From positions 866,085-930,084 of the forward strand of contig NZ_JAVAMB010000001.1 of NCBI RefSeq assembly GCF_030730925.1: a stretch of 64,000 nucleotides of DNA. Reading direction: 5' to 3'. The translations under genes and the position numbers were made by a program. The stretch is from Flavobacterium sp. DG2-3 (GTDB lineage: Bacteria; Bacteroidota; Bacteroidia; Flavobacteriales; Flavobacteriaceae). Position 1 is the stretch's first letter, and each line of letters begins with the position of its first letter. The notes beneath the pieces were generated by a model. The model made no database searches. It was not told the origin of the DNA and saw only the letters and a program-made list of their open reading frames with translations. Below are positions 19,023-28,072 of the stretch, piece after piece.

Positions 19023-21494
19023 ATGAGCATAAATTTAAAAAGCCTGGTTTCAGTTCTTCATGCCAAATGGATTGGTTCAGAGGCTGATGTTTTAATCGAT
19101 CATATTTCAATTGACAGCCGTTCACTTCAAAACGGATCGCAAACCTTGTTTTTTGCTTTGGCCGGCGTTAACAACGATGCTCATTTATTTATTCCTGATT
19201 TAATAGAAAACGGAGTTCAGAATTTTGTGGTGCAATATATTCCAGAAGCTTATGCAGATAAAGCTAATTTTTTGGTGGTCGAAAATACGCTTTTTGCGCT
19301 TCAGGGATTTGCGGCGTATTACCGAAATATGTTTCATTTTCCAGTTATCGGATTAACGGGAAGCAACGGCAAAACGATTGTAAAAGAATGGCTTAACTTT
19401 TTACTGAGCCCAGATTATAATATAATTAGAAGTCCAAAGAGTTACAATTCTCAGGTTGGAGTGCCGCTTTCGGTAATTGCTATTAATGAAAAACATAATT
19501 TAGGAATTTTCGAAGCTGGAATTTCGACAGTTAACGAAATGGTTAAACTAGAGGAAATTATAAAACCAACAATTGGTGTGCTTACCAGTATAGGTTCTGC
19601 GCACGACGAAGGGTTTAAAAATCTAGTGGAAAAAATAGATGAGAAATTGCTCTTGTTCAAAGATTGTCCGATAATTATTTATCAAAAAAACGAAATTGTC
19701 GATTCTTGTTTATTGCAGTTTGCTGCAGAATATATGATGCATCCGCGAAAATTGTTTTCGTGGAGTTTTACAGATAAGAATGCTGATGTTTTTATTTCGA
19801 AAAAAGAAAGCAAAAATGAAACGACAGCACTTCAATATCAATACAAAAACGAAATTCACGTTCTCATAATTCCTTTTAGTGATTCGGCTTCTGTAGAAAA
19901 TGCGATTTCGTGTTTGCTGGTTTTACTGCATTTTGATTACGATCAGGAAACGATTCAGAATCGAATTCAGATGCTTTATCCTGTTCGAATGCGTCTCGAA
20001 GTAAAAAACGGAATCAACAATTGCAGTATAATTGATGACAGTTACAGTTCCGATTTTCAATCGCTTAAAATTGCGTTAGACTTTTTAGAAAGTCAAAAGA
20101 AAAAAGGTGCTTCAAAAACTGTTATTCTATCAGATATTTTTCAAAGCGGATTTTCCAACGAAGAATTGTATTCTAAAGTTGCCCAGTTAATTTTAGACAA
20201 TAAAATAAACCGAGTAATTGGTATTGGGCCAACGATTTCTTCTTTTGAAGCTAAGTTTCCGAACAGTAAAATGTTTCTAAACACAGCCGATTTTATAGCC
20301 GAAATTGACAATTTAGATTTCAATAATGAAACGATCCTGATAAAAGGAGCGCGATCTTTTAAGTTTGAAGAAATTGTTTCTTATCTGGAAGAAAAGACGC
20401 ATGAAACGATTCTAGAGATTAACCTTGATGCGATCAGTCATAACTTCAATTACTACAAATCAAAACTGGCGCCAAATGTCAAAATGATGGTAATGGTAAA
20501 AGCATTTGGCTACGGAAACGGCGGTTTAGAAATTGCTAAATTATTAGAGCATCATAAAGTAGATTATTTGGGTGTGGCTTTCGCCGATGAAGGAATCGCA
20601 TTGAAAAACGGAGGAATAAAGCTTCCAATTATGGTTTTAAATCCAGAATCGACCAGTTTTCCTTCTATTATCCAATATCAATTAGAGCCTGAAATTTATA
20701 GTTTAAAAGGTCTAAATGCCTTTTTGAAAATTGCCCGTGAAAAGAACTTAAAAGATTATCCAATTCATATCAAAATGGATACGGGAATGCATCGTTTAGG
20801 TTTTGAAAACAATACGATCGATGAATTGATTGCAACTTTAAAAGGAAATTCAACCGTTCGCGTACAGAGTATTTTGTCGCATTTGGCGACAAGTGATGAT
20901 CCAAAACATTTTGATTTTGTTAATCAGCAGATTGCATTGTTTGAGAAATTATCTTCAAGATTAATTAGCGAATTAAATATAAATCCAATCCGACATATTT
21001 TGAATACTTCTGGAATTAGCAATTTTCCAAATGCGCAATACAATATGGTGCGTTTAGGAATTGGTTTGTATGGAGTTTCAAACGATTCGGCAGAACAAAA
21101 ATATCTGGAAAATGTCGGAACTTTAAAATCGATAATTTCTCAAGTTAGAACTATTCCTGCTGGCGACAGCGTTGGTTACGGAAGACGTTTTATGGCCGAT
21201 AGAGAAACAAAAATTGCAACCATACCAATTGGTTACGCAGACGGAATTTCGAGATTATGGGGTAATGAAATTGGTTATGTAACGATTAAAAACCAGAAAG
21301 CTAAAATCGTAGGAAGTGTCTGCATGGATATGCTAATGGTTAACGTAAGCCATATCGATTGCAAAGAAGGCGATTCGGTGATTATTTTCGGCGAAAGCCC
21401 AACCGTTATAGAAATGGCTGTGGCGTTAAAAACCATTCCGTATGAGATTATGACGAGCATTTCGCAACGAGTGAAGCGCGTATTTTTTAGGTAG
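19023..21494 (+). CDS. murF-alr: Bifunctional MurF ligase / alanine racemase
   Basis: Peptidoglycan precursor enzyme of 823 residues. The N-terminal half is UDP-MurNAc-tripeptide:D-Ala-D-Ala ligase, with the ATP loop TGSNGKT near residue 120 and SYSSD near 350. The C-terminal half, from about residue 460 (ETILEINLDAISHNFNYY), is a PLP-dependent alanine racemase with Lys493 in MVKAFGYGNG and the C-terminal VGSVCMDMLMVNV block. This fusion is known across Bacteroidota and joins D-Ala supply to its use. The start at 19023 (MSINLKSLVS) is chosen because the frame upstream begins with a GTG inside the repeat at 18832-18968. Confidence 0.96.
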   Translation: MSINLKSLVSVLHAKWIGSEADVLIDHISIDSRSLQNGSQTLFFALAGVNNDAHLFIPDLIENGVQNFVVQYIPEAYADKANFLVVENTLFALQGFAAYYRNMFHFPVIGLTGSNGKTIVKEWLNFLLSPDYNIIRSPKSYNSQVGVPLSVIAINEKHNLGIFEAGISTVNEMVKLEEIIKPTIGVLTSIGSAHDEGFKNLVEKIDEKLLLFKDCPIIIYQKNEIVDSCLLQFAAEYMMHPRKLFSWSFTDKNADVFISKKESKNETTALQYQYKNEIHVLIIPFSDSASVENAISCLLVLLHFDYDQETIQNRIQMLYPVRMRLEVKNGINNCSIIDDSYSSDFQSLKIALDFLESQKKKGASKTVILSDIFQSGFSNEELYSKVAQLILDNKINRVIGIGPTISSFEAKFPNSKMFLNTADFIAEIDNLDFNNETILIKGARSFKFEEIVSYLEEKTHETILEINLDAISHNFNYYKSKLAPNVKMMVMVKAFGYGNGGLEIAKLLEHHKVDYLGVAFADEGIALKNGGIKLPIMVLNPESTSFPSIIQYQLEPEIYSLKGLNAFLKIAREKNLKDYPIHIKMDTGMHRLGFENNTIDELIATLKGNSTVRVQSILSHLATSDDPKHFDFVNQQIALFEKLSSRLISELNINPIRHILNTSGISNFPNAQYNMVRLGIGLYGVSNDSAEQKYLENVGTLKSIISQVRTIPAGDSVGYGRRFMADRETKIATIPIGYADGISRLWGNEIGYVTIKNQKAKIVGSVCMDMLMVNVSHIDCKEGDSVIIFGESPTVIEMAVALKTIPYEIMTSISQRVKRVFFR

Positions 21495-21502
21495 CGTTAT
21501 TT

Positions 21503-21622
21503 TTAAACCATATAAGTTATCTAAGCTCATTTTAGATGAGTATTATTTCTTTTGTTGCTTAAATTATGCATTCCAGATTGCGCCAAGCTTATATTTCTAA
21601 TTTGGCTTATATGGTTAAAAGA
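21503..21622. repeat. Degenerate ACCATATAAGT-arm palindrome
   Basis: AAACCATATAAGTTATCTAAG near 21505 faces GGCTTATATGGTTAAAA ending near 21620. The inner module is short and eroded (GCGCCAAGCTTATAT). Confidence 0.7.
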
Positions 21623-21696
21623 AAATAGATAATGGCTTTTTAAAGAAAAATGCGTATTTTCGATACTCGTTAATTATAAATATAAACAAGTCAGAT

Positions 21697-22083
21697 ATGG
21701 GATTTTTTTCAGAATTTAAGGCATTTGCAATGAAAGGCAATGTAGTTGACCTTGCTGTTGCTGTAATTATAGGAGCTGCTTTTGGTAAAATAGTAAGTTC
21801 ATTTATTGAAGATGTAATTACACCGTTAGTATTAAAACCGGCTTTAGATGCAGCTCATTTGTCAAAGATAGAAGAACTAACCGCCTTTGGAGGTGTAAAA
21901 TACGGTCTGTTTCTTTCGGCAGTAATTAATTTTATCATCGTAGCATTTGTTTTATTTCTTGTTATCAAAGGAATGAATAGCCTTAAAAAGAAAGAAGAAC
22001 CAGCACCGAATCAGCCTGCAGCACCAACTCAAGAAGAATTGCTTACACAAATTAGAGATTTGTTAAAAAATAAAAACGTATAA
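21697..22083 (+). CDS. mscL: Large-conductance mechanosensitive channel
   Basis: Inner-membrane osmotic safety valve, 128 residues, the normal length. TM1 follows the conserved N-terminus (FKAFAMKGNVVDLAVAVIIGAAFGKIVSSF), the periplasmic loop is short, TM2 is FLSAVINFIIVAFVLFLVIKGM, and the cytoplasmic tail ends in a coiled-coil helix (EELLTQIRDLLKNK). It is a single-gene unit with a terminator 24 bases after the stop. Confidence 0.97.
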   Translation: MGFFSEFKAFAMKGNVVDLAVAVIIGAAFGKIVSSFIEDVITPLVLKPALDAAHLSKIEELTAFGGVKYGLFLSAVINFIIVAFVLFLVIKGMNSLKKKEEPAPNQPAAPTQEELLTQIRDLLKNKNV

Positions 22084-22106
22084 TACCGCTACACTAAGTC
22101 TAACTT

Positions 22107-22136
22107 AACCGCCTTCTAAAGAGGCGGTTTTTTTTA
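22107..22136 (+). terminator. Rho-independent terminator of mscL
   Basis: AACCGCCT and AGGCGGTT pair, followed by eight T residues. Confidence 0.9.
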
Positions 22137-22186
22137 ATAAATAGGAATAATTTAAAAATCAAATATAAACAAACATCAATAATTTT

Positions 22187-22644
22187 ATGGCAAGCGGATT
22201 TATAATATTAAAAGATGGGCGATGTTTCGGTAGAAGATGGACTGGCTATGATGAAATTTTGAAAATTGTTATCAAAGAACTATTATAATCGAAAATGGAA
22301 GGGAATTGGCCGCTTGGTTGGAAACTCAAATTCCAGATTTAGATGATGAAAGCGGAGAGTGTGGTTGGGGGTTCTATAAAACAAGTACAGATGAATTTCT
22401 AAATAAGCATTTAGACTTAAGAAGTCTTACAATAGAGAACCAAAAATTGTTTGGAGATGCAATTGTAATTGGCAGAAGTAAATTATTAGATTTTGGAGAA
22501 GAATATTCGTGTTTAAATGTTGATTTTTTTGAAATTTTCTTTAATATGTATTTGCTGTCTGAAAAAGGAGAACCGCCTTTGGAATTTTCTGATTGGAGTA
22601 TAATAAAGCCATGTAATGAAAAAACAGGACCTGGATGGGATTAA
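22187..22644 (+). pseudogene. Frameshifted hypothetical gene
   Basis: An ATG at 22187 opens MASGFIILKDGRCF and reads 33 codons to a stop at 22286. The -1 frame carries on from near 22279 (ACT ATT ATA ATC GAA) into NGRELAAWLETQIPDLDDE and on to 22644. Joined, they give one acidic protein of about 152 residues. The break lies at AAAGAAC/TATT; one extra or two missing bases would explain it. I do not recognise the family. No classical slippery heptamer is present, so it is either a pseudogene or a sequencing error. It lies in a small cluster of accessory-looking genes around asd. Confidence 0.7.
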
Positions 22645-22707
22645 GAAAATAAGAGTTTTTTACAAAATGTTTATTTTGTAACAATTTGTTATTTTTTGTG
22701 AATCACC

Positions 22708-22737
22708 TTGTCAAGACTTTTATTATACTTATTTTTG
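22708..22737 (+). promoter_or_regulatory. Promoter of asd
   Basis: TTG (22708-22710), 19 bases, TATTTTTG (22730-22737): a full match to the flavobacterial consensus, 40 bases before the start codon. Confidence 0.8.
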
Positions 22738-22777
22738 CCATACAAATTAGATTAATTGATTATTTAAAAATATAAAA

Positions 22778-23767
22778 ATGAGAATTGCAGTTGTAGGTGC
22801 TACCGGTATGGTTGGCGAAGTAATGCTTAAAGTTTTAGCGGAAAGAAATTTTCCTGTTACAGAATTAATTCCTGTTGCATCAGAAAGATCAGTAGGAAAA
22901 GAGATCGAGTATAAAGGAACTAAATATAAAGTAGTAGGTTTGCAGACAGCTGTTGATATGAAAGCAGATATCGCTGTGTTCTCTGCTGGAGGAGATACAT
23001 CTTTGGAGTGGGCTCCAAAATTTGCTGCTGCTGGAACAACTGTAATCGACAACTCTTCTGCATGGAGAATGGATCCGACTAAAAAATTGGTGGTTCCAGA
23101 AATCAATGCTGATGTTTTGACTAAAGAAGATAAAATTATCGCAAACCCAAACTGTTCTACAATTCAAATGGTTTTGGCTTTGTCTCCATTACATAAAAAA
23201 TACAACATCAAAAGAATCATTGTTTCTACTTACCAATCTATTACAGGAACTGGTGTAAAAGCAGTAAAACAGTTAGAAAATGAGTACGCAGGAGTTCAAG
23301 GAGATATGGCTTACAAATATCCTATCCACAGAAATGCGATTCCTCACTGTGACAGTTTTGAAGAAAACGGATACACTAAAGAAGAAATGAAATTAGTTCG
23401 CGAAACTCAAAAAATCTTAGGTGACAACACTATTAGAGTTACGGCTACTGCAGTTCGTGTGCCAGTTGTAGGCGGACATAGTGAAGCAGTAAACGTTGAG
23501 TTTACAAATGATTTTGATGTAAATGAAGTTCGCGAAATCTTACACAACACTGATGGAGTAGTGGTTCAAGATAATTTAGATACCTTTACTTACCCAATGC
23601 CATTGTATGCTGAAGGTAAAAATGATGTTTTTGTTGGAAGAATCCGTCGTGACGAAAGCCAGGAAAACACTTTAAACATGTGGATTGTTGCTGATAACTT
23701 AAGAAAAGGTGCTGCAACAAACACCATCCAAATTGCTGAATACTTAATTAAAGCAGGTTTGGTATAA
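22778..23767 (+). CDS. asd: Aspartate-semialdehyde dehydrogenase
   Basis: NADPH-dependent reduction of aspartyl phosphate to aspartate semialdehyde, the branch point to lysine/diaminopimelate, threonine and methionine. The 329 residues are full length. The N-terminal Rossmann loop is VGATGMVGEVM (6-16), the catalytic Cys126 sits in NPNCSTIQM, and the substrate-binding region contains HRNAIPH and RVPVVGGHSEAV, where the His is the acid/base. It is monocistronic, with its own promoter and terminator. Confidence 0.98.
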   Translation: MRIAVVGATGMVGEVMLKVLAERNFPVTELIPVASERSVGKEIEYKGTKYKVVGLQTAVDMKADIAVFSAGGDTSLEWAPKFAAAGTTVIDNSSAWRMDPTKKLVVPEINADVLTKEDKIIANPNCSTIQMVLALSPLHKKYNIKRIIVSTYQSITGTGVKAVKQLENEYAGVQGDMAYKYPIHRNAIPHCDSFEENGYTKEEMKLVRETQKILGDNTIRVTATAVRVPVVGGHSEAVNVEFTNDFDVNEVREILHNTDGVVVQDNLDTFTYPMPLYAEGKNDVFVGRIRRDESQENTLNMWIVADNLRKGAATNTIQIAEYLIKAGLV

Positions 23768-23798
23768 TCTCAGAGATTAAATAAAATTGTTATAAAGG

Positions 23799-23835
23799 AA
23801 AAACCGTAATCGCAGCAATGTGATTACGGTTTTTT
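23799..23835 (+). terminator. Rho-independent terminator of asd
   Basis: AAACCGTAATC (23801-23811) pairs with GATTACGGTTT (23822-23832), with a T-run after it. Confidence 0.9.
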
Positions 23836-23895
23836 CGTTTCAAAAACTTTTGGCTTGGTTCTTAAATAATTAAATTAGCAGTTAAAACTTATAAT

Positions 23896-24405
23896 ATGAA
23901 TTTTGACAACTATAAGATAATTCCAAATTATAATACGAATAAAACTGACCTATTTACAGCCGACGAAGAAGAAATTCTGGCTTGCGAAAAGACATTTAAC
24001 ATAGTGTTTGATGAAGATTATAAAGAATACGTTCAACAATATGGAAGCGGTATTCTTGGAGGAACTTATGTGCGAATTTATCTTCCTGAGACGATTGTTT
24101 TAACTCTGGAAGAATGGAAAAAGCGTATAACCGAATATTGGTTTTGGGATGAAGGAAAAGAGGTTTTAACGAAAGATCAAGTTTTAAATTCAATCAGAAT
24201 TGGAGATACTTTTGATGGAGATGAAATTATTCTTTTAAATAATCGATATTATATTTTACCACGATATAGTGAAATGATTTACAACACAGGTAATTCGCTT
24301 GAAGAAACTATTTCATGGTTATGTTCAGCAGGAATATTGACAGAAGCATTTTCTGAAAGAGAATTTGAGCCTTTTGATCCATCAGAATTTTTAAAAAGTA
24401 ATTAA
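23896..24405 (+). CDS. SMI1/KNR4 (SUKH) family protein
   Basis: Cytoplasmic protein of 169 residues with the SUKH pattern: an N-terminal acidic helix (TADEEEILACEKTFNIVFDEDYKEYVQQYGSG), a central GD-hydrophobic turn (RIGDTFDGDEIILLNNRYYILPR) and the late Trp helix (NSLEETISWLCSAGIL). In many bacteria SUKH proteins are immunity proteins against contact-dependent or type VI nuclease toxins. No toxin gene is adjacent, so that role is an inference. The next gene starts one base after the stop, so the two are surely cotranscribed. Confidence 0.8.
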   Translation: MNFDNYKIIPNYNTNKTDLFTADEEEILACEKTFNIVFDEDYKEYVQQYGSGILGGTYVRIYLPETIVLTLEEWKKRITEYWFWDEGKEVLTKDQVLNSIRIGDTFDGDEIILLNNRYYILPRYSEMIYNTGNSLEETISWLCSAGILTEAFSEREFEPFDPSEFLKSN

Positions 24406-24406
24406 G

Positions 24407-25087
24407 ATGAGAGATGAAAATCTTGCTTATATCGTAGATAATTATCTGGAATTTGAAGAAGTCAAAAGGCTTACAAGATTATCTGATGATGAGTTAAATA
24501 AGCTTATTGAAGAAAAGTTAATTCCATCACCTTCTTATGTAATTGATTCGGAAATAACGATTAGTTCTCCTTTAAATGATCAGCATACATTAACAATGTC
24601 CAGAAGATATTTTGCCAAAAATATTGTAGATCTGATTAAGAAAAATAGTGCAGAGAGTTATGAAAAATTAAAGCATGAATTTAAACAGAATTTATTATCT
24701 AGTTTAAATAATCATGAGAATAAAGCATTTGCTTATGGAAATGTTTTTGATGAAAAAGACCAGATAATTAGTGAAAAGGCTGATAAAGCATTAGAAGAAG
24801 AGTGGGATTATTTCTGTAAAGGCGTTTACGGAATTTGTACTTTGAATAATGATGAAAATGCTATTATTGAAAAAGAAATCGCTATTAAACGCATTTTAGA
24901 TTTTATAGCCAATAAATCATCTTCGCAGACAAAAGAAGAAGAAAATTATCTGAAAGAACTGAATGAGGAACTGAATAAATCGACAAGTCTTTTTGCTCCC
25001 TATCAGCGAGAATTGAGCAGTAGGGGGAAATATTTAGATAAGTTATTAAGAGAGTTTTCTTTAGATGATCTAATCAAGAAGTATTAA
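24407..25087 (+). CDS. DUF6058-like hypothetical protein
   Basis: Cytoplasmic protein of 226 residues, mostly helical. The N-terminus (YIVDNYLEFEEVKRLTRLSDDELNKLIEEKLIPSPSYVI) looks like a small helix-turn-helix and matches my memory of the DUF6058 family, whose role is unknown. WDYFCKGVYGICTL near residue 128 is the most conserved-looking central block. It is translated in tandem with the SUKH gene one base upstream, so a partner or immunity role is possible, but nothing in the sequence proves it. Confidence 0.6.
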   Translation: MRDENLAYIVDNYLEFEEVKRLTRLSDDELNKLIEEKLIPSPSYVIDSEITISSPLNDQHTLTMSRRYFAKNIVDLIKKNSAESYEKLKHEFKQNLLSSLNNHENKAFAYGNVFDEKDQIISEKADKALEEEWDYFCKGVYGICTLNNDENAIIEKEIAIKRILDFIANKSSSQTKEEENYLKELNEELNKSTSLFAPYQRELSSRGKYLDKLLREFSLDDLIKKY

Positions 25088-25092
25088 AAACA

Positions 25093-25123
25093 AAAAAGCG
25101 AGAATCATAAATTCTCACTTTTG
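25093..25123. terminator. Bidirectional terminator
   Basis: AGCGAGAAT and ATTCTCACT form a stem with A-rich and T-rich flanks, between the convergent genes ending at 25087 and 25130. Confidence 0.75.
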
Positions 25124-25129
25124 TATTTT

Positions 25130-25447
25130 TTAGTATTCTGGCGCTAATTCTAACTCCAAACCTTCCAAATCTTCAGTAATTGGAATCTGACAGCCTAAAC
25201 GGCTATTAGATTTAACATAAAATGCTTCCGAAAGCATGGCTTCCTCATCGTCACCCATTTCTGGTAATGCAACATCATTTAGAACATAACACTGACAAGA
25301 AGCGCACATGGCCATTCCTCCGCAGGTTCCTTCAACAGGAAGTTCGTATGCTTTGCATAACTCCATTATATTCATTGCCATATCAGTTGGAGCCTGTAAT
25401 TCGTGTATAACTCCTTCTCGATCTTTAATTTTTATTAATACATCCAT
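25130..25447 (-). CDS. 2Fe-2S ferredoxin
   Basis: Adrenodoxin-type electron carrier of 105 residues. The cluster ligands follow the pattern C-x5-C-x2-C (in CGGMAMCASC, about residues 42-51) plus a distant Cys in RLGCQIP. The sequence is strongly acidic at the C-terminus (EDLEGLELELAPEY), as expected for docking to partner proteins. Redox partners cannot be told. The iron-sulfur assembly genes nifU-like and mrp lie 0.8-2.2 kb upstream on the same strand. Confidence 0.93.
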   Translation of the reverse strand: MDVLIKIKDREGVIHELQAPTDMAMNIMELCKAYELPVEGTCGGMAMCASCQCYVLNDVALPEMGDDEEAMLSEAFYVKSNSRLGCQIPITEDLEGLELELAPEY

Positions 25448-25506
25448 TTTTAATTATTGGAATTTTGTGGCAGGATTTTATAACGTGAAAAAATCCTTAT
25501 TTAAAA

Positions 25507-25989
25507 TTAACTTTTTTCTTTTAAGCTAAAGGCATACTCTTTTCGGTTGCCTTCTTTTTGGCGCATTTTTACACCAATAATATTGCCCCCTTTTTCTAGT
25601 ATTGTAACCAAAGCTATTACAGAATAATAATCTTTATCAGACTGAAAAATTAGGGTTCCCTCATAATTCGAATTTAAAATTCCCTGTTTGTCGGTTTGAG
25701 AACTAATTTTTCTTGGATGAGAAAATTCCGCAGAACTGTAAGTGGCCTTGTTGGAAAATTTTGCTTTTCCTTCGCAAAAATCATATAGAAGATCATAGTT
25801 GCCAATTCTAAGACTTCCTTCTTCACTGCTTGCTGTGGTAGAGAAAATTATTTGACCAGCATACTGAAAGTCTGACCATTCTTCAGATTCATTTACCCAC
25901 GCTTTATCTGCGAAGAGTGTTTGGTTTTGTTGGCCGTAATTTTTTGCGGCAAAAAACAATAATAAAAAAAGAGCGTAATGTTTTTTCAT
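25507..25989 (-). CDS. Exported hypothetical protein
   Basis: 160 residues with a signal peptide (MKKHYALFLLLFFAAKNYGQ). I do not recognise a family. The mature part is predicted to be mainly beta, with EGTLIFQSDKDYYSVIALVTILEKGGNIIGVKMRQ and a basic C-terminus. It reads on the same strand as the ferredoxin, 59 bp before it; a shared transcript is possible. The upstream gap (25990-26203) shows no other gene. Confidence 0.6.
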   Translation of the reverse strand: MKKHYALFLLLFFAAKNYGQQNQTLFADKAWVNESEEWSDFQYAGQIIFSTTASSEEGSLRIGNYDLLYDFCEGKAKFSNKATYSSAEFSHPRKISSQTDKQGILNSNYEGTLIFQSDKDYYSVIALVTILEKGGNIIGVKMRQKEGNRKEYAFSLKEKS

Positions 25990-26203
25990 AAGTTTAAGAT
26001 TGAGGGTTATGTCACAAATTTAAGTTAAAAATGTAACAATTCCTTAATTAAAACTCTTAAAACTTTGAGTTCTTTTTTGATAATGTCGTAAAAACTGCAT
26101 TTCTTTTAAGACTGTTATTGAATAATTCCTAATCAAAATCCTTTAAGGATTATTATTCTTGTTAATATTCAAACTTACAATCTCTTCGAAAAGAGGCAAT
26201 TTG

Positions 26204-26443
26204 TTACATTATATTTACCACAGTTTCAATTTGTGGTGCATATTTTTTTATAGTTGTTTCTACACCTGCTTTTAGCGTCATCTGATTAACACTACAGCTA
26301 ATGCAAGCTCCTTCCAAACGAACTTTTACATGTTTGTCATCTTCAATAGAGATCAATGAAATATCTCCACCGTCAGATTTTAAGAATGGTCTTATCTCGT
26401 CTAAGGCCAATAAAACATTGCTTGTTAATTCTTCTGTTGTCAT
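26204..26443 (-). CDS. NifU-domain iron-sulfur scaffold protein
   Basis: Small NifU C-terminal-domain protein of 79 residues (start MTTEELTSN), which assembles and transfers Fe-S clusters. The metal site is the CxxC in GACISCSVNQMTLK. The longer frame adds only MTHLNI from the AT-rich leader. It lies 80 bp downstream of mrp on the same strand, and the two form an Fe-S biogenesis unit seen in other Bacteroidota. The spacer contains TGCCAATTAG (26473-26482) and its reverse complement (26500-26509), which could form an intercistronic hairpin. Confidence 0.9.
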   Translation of the reverse strand: MTTEELTSNVLLALDEIRPFLKSDGGDISLISIEDDKHVKVRLEGACISCSVNQMTLKAGVETTIKKYAPQIETVVNIM

Positions 26444-26523
26444 AATATTTAAATGTGTCAATTATGAAAATGTGCCAATTAGAAAATTTTAATCATTATC
26501 TAATTGGCAAATTATCTCATTAT

Positions 26524-27654
26524 TTAATTTTTCTTAACTGCAGAACAGCCTGCCATTGTTGTAATCTTGATTGCTTCTGTTGCCGGTAAGCTTTCGTTTC
26601 TGTTTACTGTCTCCTGTACTACATTTCTAGTAATTTCTTCAAAAACTTTTTCTATTGGCGATGCTGTTTGTAAAGCTGCTGGGCGACCGTAATCTCCTGC
26701 TTCACGAATAGACTGTACAATTGGAACTTCTCCTAAAAATGGAACATCTAAATCTTCGGCAAGGTTTTTAGCACCTTCTTGTCCAAAGATATAATATTTA
26801 TTTTCTGGCAATTCTTCTGGTGTAAAATAAGCCATGTTTTCAATAATTCCTAAAACAGGAACATTGATATTGTCTTGCATAAACATTGCCACTCCTTTTT
26901 TAGCATCTGCAAGTGCAACTGCTTGTGGAGTACTTACTACAACAGCACCCGTAATTGGAAGCGACTGCATGATAGAAAGGTGGATATCTCCAGTTCCAGG
27001 AGGCAAGTCAAGAAGCATGAAATCTAATTCTCCCCAATCTGCGTCAAAAATCATTTGGTTTAATGCTTTAGCAGCCATTGGTCCTCTCCAGATTACAGCT
27101 TGGCTTGGAGCTGTAAAAAATCCGATTGAAAGCATTTTGATTTCATAGCTTTCAATAGGTTTCATTTTTGATTTTCCGTCAACTGTAATAGAAACAGGTT
27201 TTTCGTTCTCAACATCAAACATAATTGGCATAGATGGTCCGTAGATATCAGCATCCAAAACACCAACTTTAAAGCCCATTTTTGCAAGCGTTACAGCCAA
27301 ATTTGCCGTTACAGTAGATTTTCCTACTCCTCCTTTACCAGAAGCAACTGCAATAATATTTTTGATTCCAGGAATTGCACGCCCTTTAATTTCAGGTTTC
27401 TCTGGAGTTTCTACTTTAATATTTACTTTTACTTTCGCATCAGGAGATATTAAATCATGAATAGTTTTTTTAATATCGTCTTCCGCTCTTTTTTTGATAT
27501 GCATAGCAGGCGTATGCAATACAAGGTCTACAACAGCTTCATCTCCAAATGTAATAACATTGGTTACAGCGCCGCTTTCCACCATATTTTTTCCTTCTCC
27601 AGCAATAGTGATTGTCTCTAAAGCTTTTAGAATTTCTTTTCTATCTAGTTTCAT
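26524..27654 (-). CDS. apbC: Mrp/NBP35 family Fe-S carrier ATPase
   Basis: P-loop ATPase that carries [4Fe-4S] clusters to apoproteins, 376 residues. An N-terminal FeS-assembly (DUF59) domain spans about 1-95. The deviant Walker A GKGGVGKS is at 106-113, DADIYGPS marks the switch region, and LLDLPPGTGD is the later ATPase motif. The usual CxxC of the family is not seen; only one Cys is found near the C-terminus (MAGCSAVKKN), which is worth noting. It is the first gene of the mrp-nifU unit. A divergent 418-bp region separates it from the L,D-transpeptidase. Confidence 0.93.
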   Translation of the reverse strand: MKLDRKEILKALETITIAGEGKNMVESGAVTNVITFGDEAVVDLVLHTPAMHIKKRAEDDIKKTIHDLISPDAKVKVNIKVETPEKPEIKGRAIPGIKNIIAVASGKGGVGKSTVTANLAVTLAKMGFKVGVLDADIYGPSMPIMFDVENEKPVSITVDGKSKMKPIESYEIKMLSIGFFTAPSQAVIWRGPMAAKALNQMIFDADWGELDFMLLDLPPGTGDIHLSIMQSLPITGAVVVSTPQAVALADAKKGVAMFMQDNINVPVLGIIENMAYFTPEELPENKYYIFGQEGAKNLAEDLDVPFLGEVPIVQSIREAGDYGRPAALQTASPIEKVFEEITRNVVQETVNRNESLPATEAIKITTMAGCSAVKKN

Positions 27655-28072
27655 TGTAATGGGCTATTTTTTTATTCTAAGAAAACAGTCTTATAAGATT
27701 ATATTTATTTAAACTGTTTCAGGGTGCAAAGATAACAGATTAAGTTCGGAAATTAAGCGTTTTTGAATTGTAATTATTGATATTGAGATTATTCAAAATT
27801 ATGCAACATTAAATTTTGATGAAAATAAGAATTAAGAACGATCGGACTTTTGGATTGCGAGAGAAAAGTTTTTTCGATTCAAACAAATGTTTTTTATGTA
27901 AGTTTTCTTTTAATTAAATAAAAATTCTCACAAAACTTCGTTATATTTGATAGCCCAAATCGATGATTCTCAAGACATGAAAAAAATATGTGAAAACTAA
28001 GTTTTTTTGAAGTATTTATTGGGTTTTCGGTATTTTTTTTAAAGTTATTTATTCAATTTAAACTTTAAAAAT
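27655..28072. promoter_or_regulatory. Divergent promoter region, mrp / L,D-transpeptidase
   Basis: TATATTTG at 27942-27949 fits a plus-strand -7 element and implies a ~115-base leader for the L,D-transpeptidase gene. A seven-codon frame (MKKICEN, 27978-28001) occurs in that leader but has no support as a gene. I see nothing else. Confidence 0.4.

Noticed and set aside
27978..28001. Seven-codon leader MKKICEN before the L,D-transpeptidase
   Set aside because: Too short, and there is no regulatory codon pattern.
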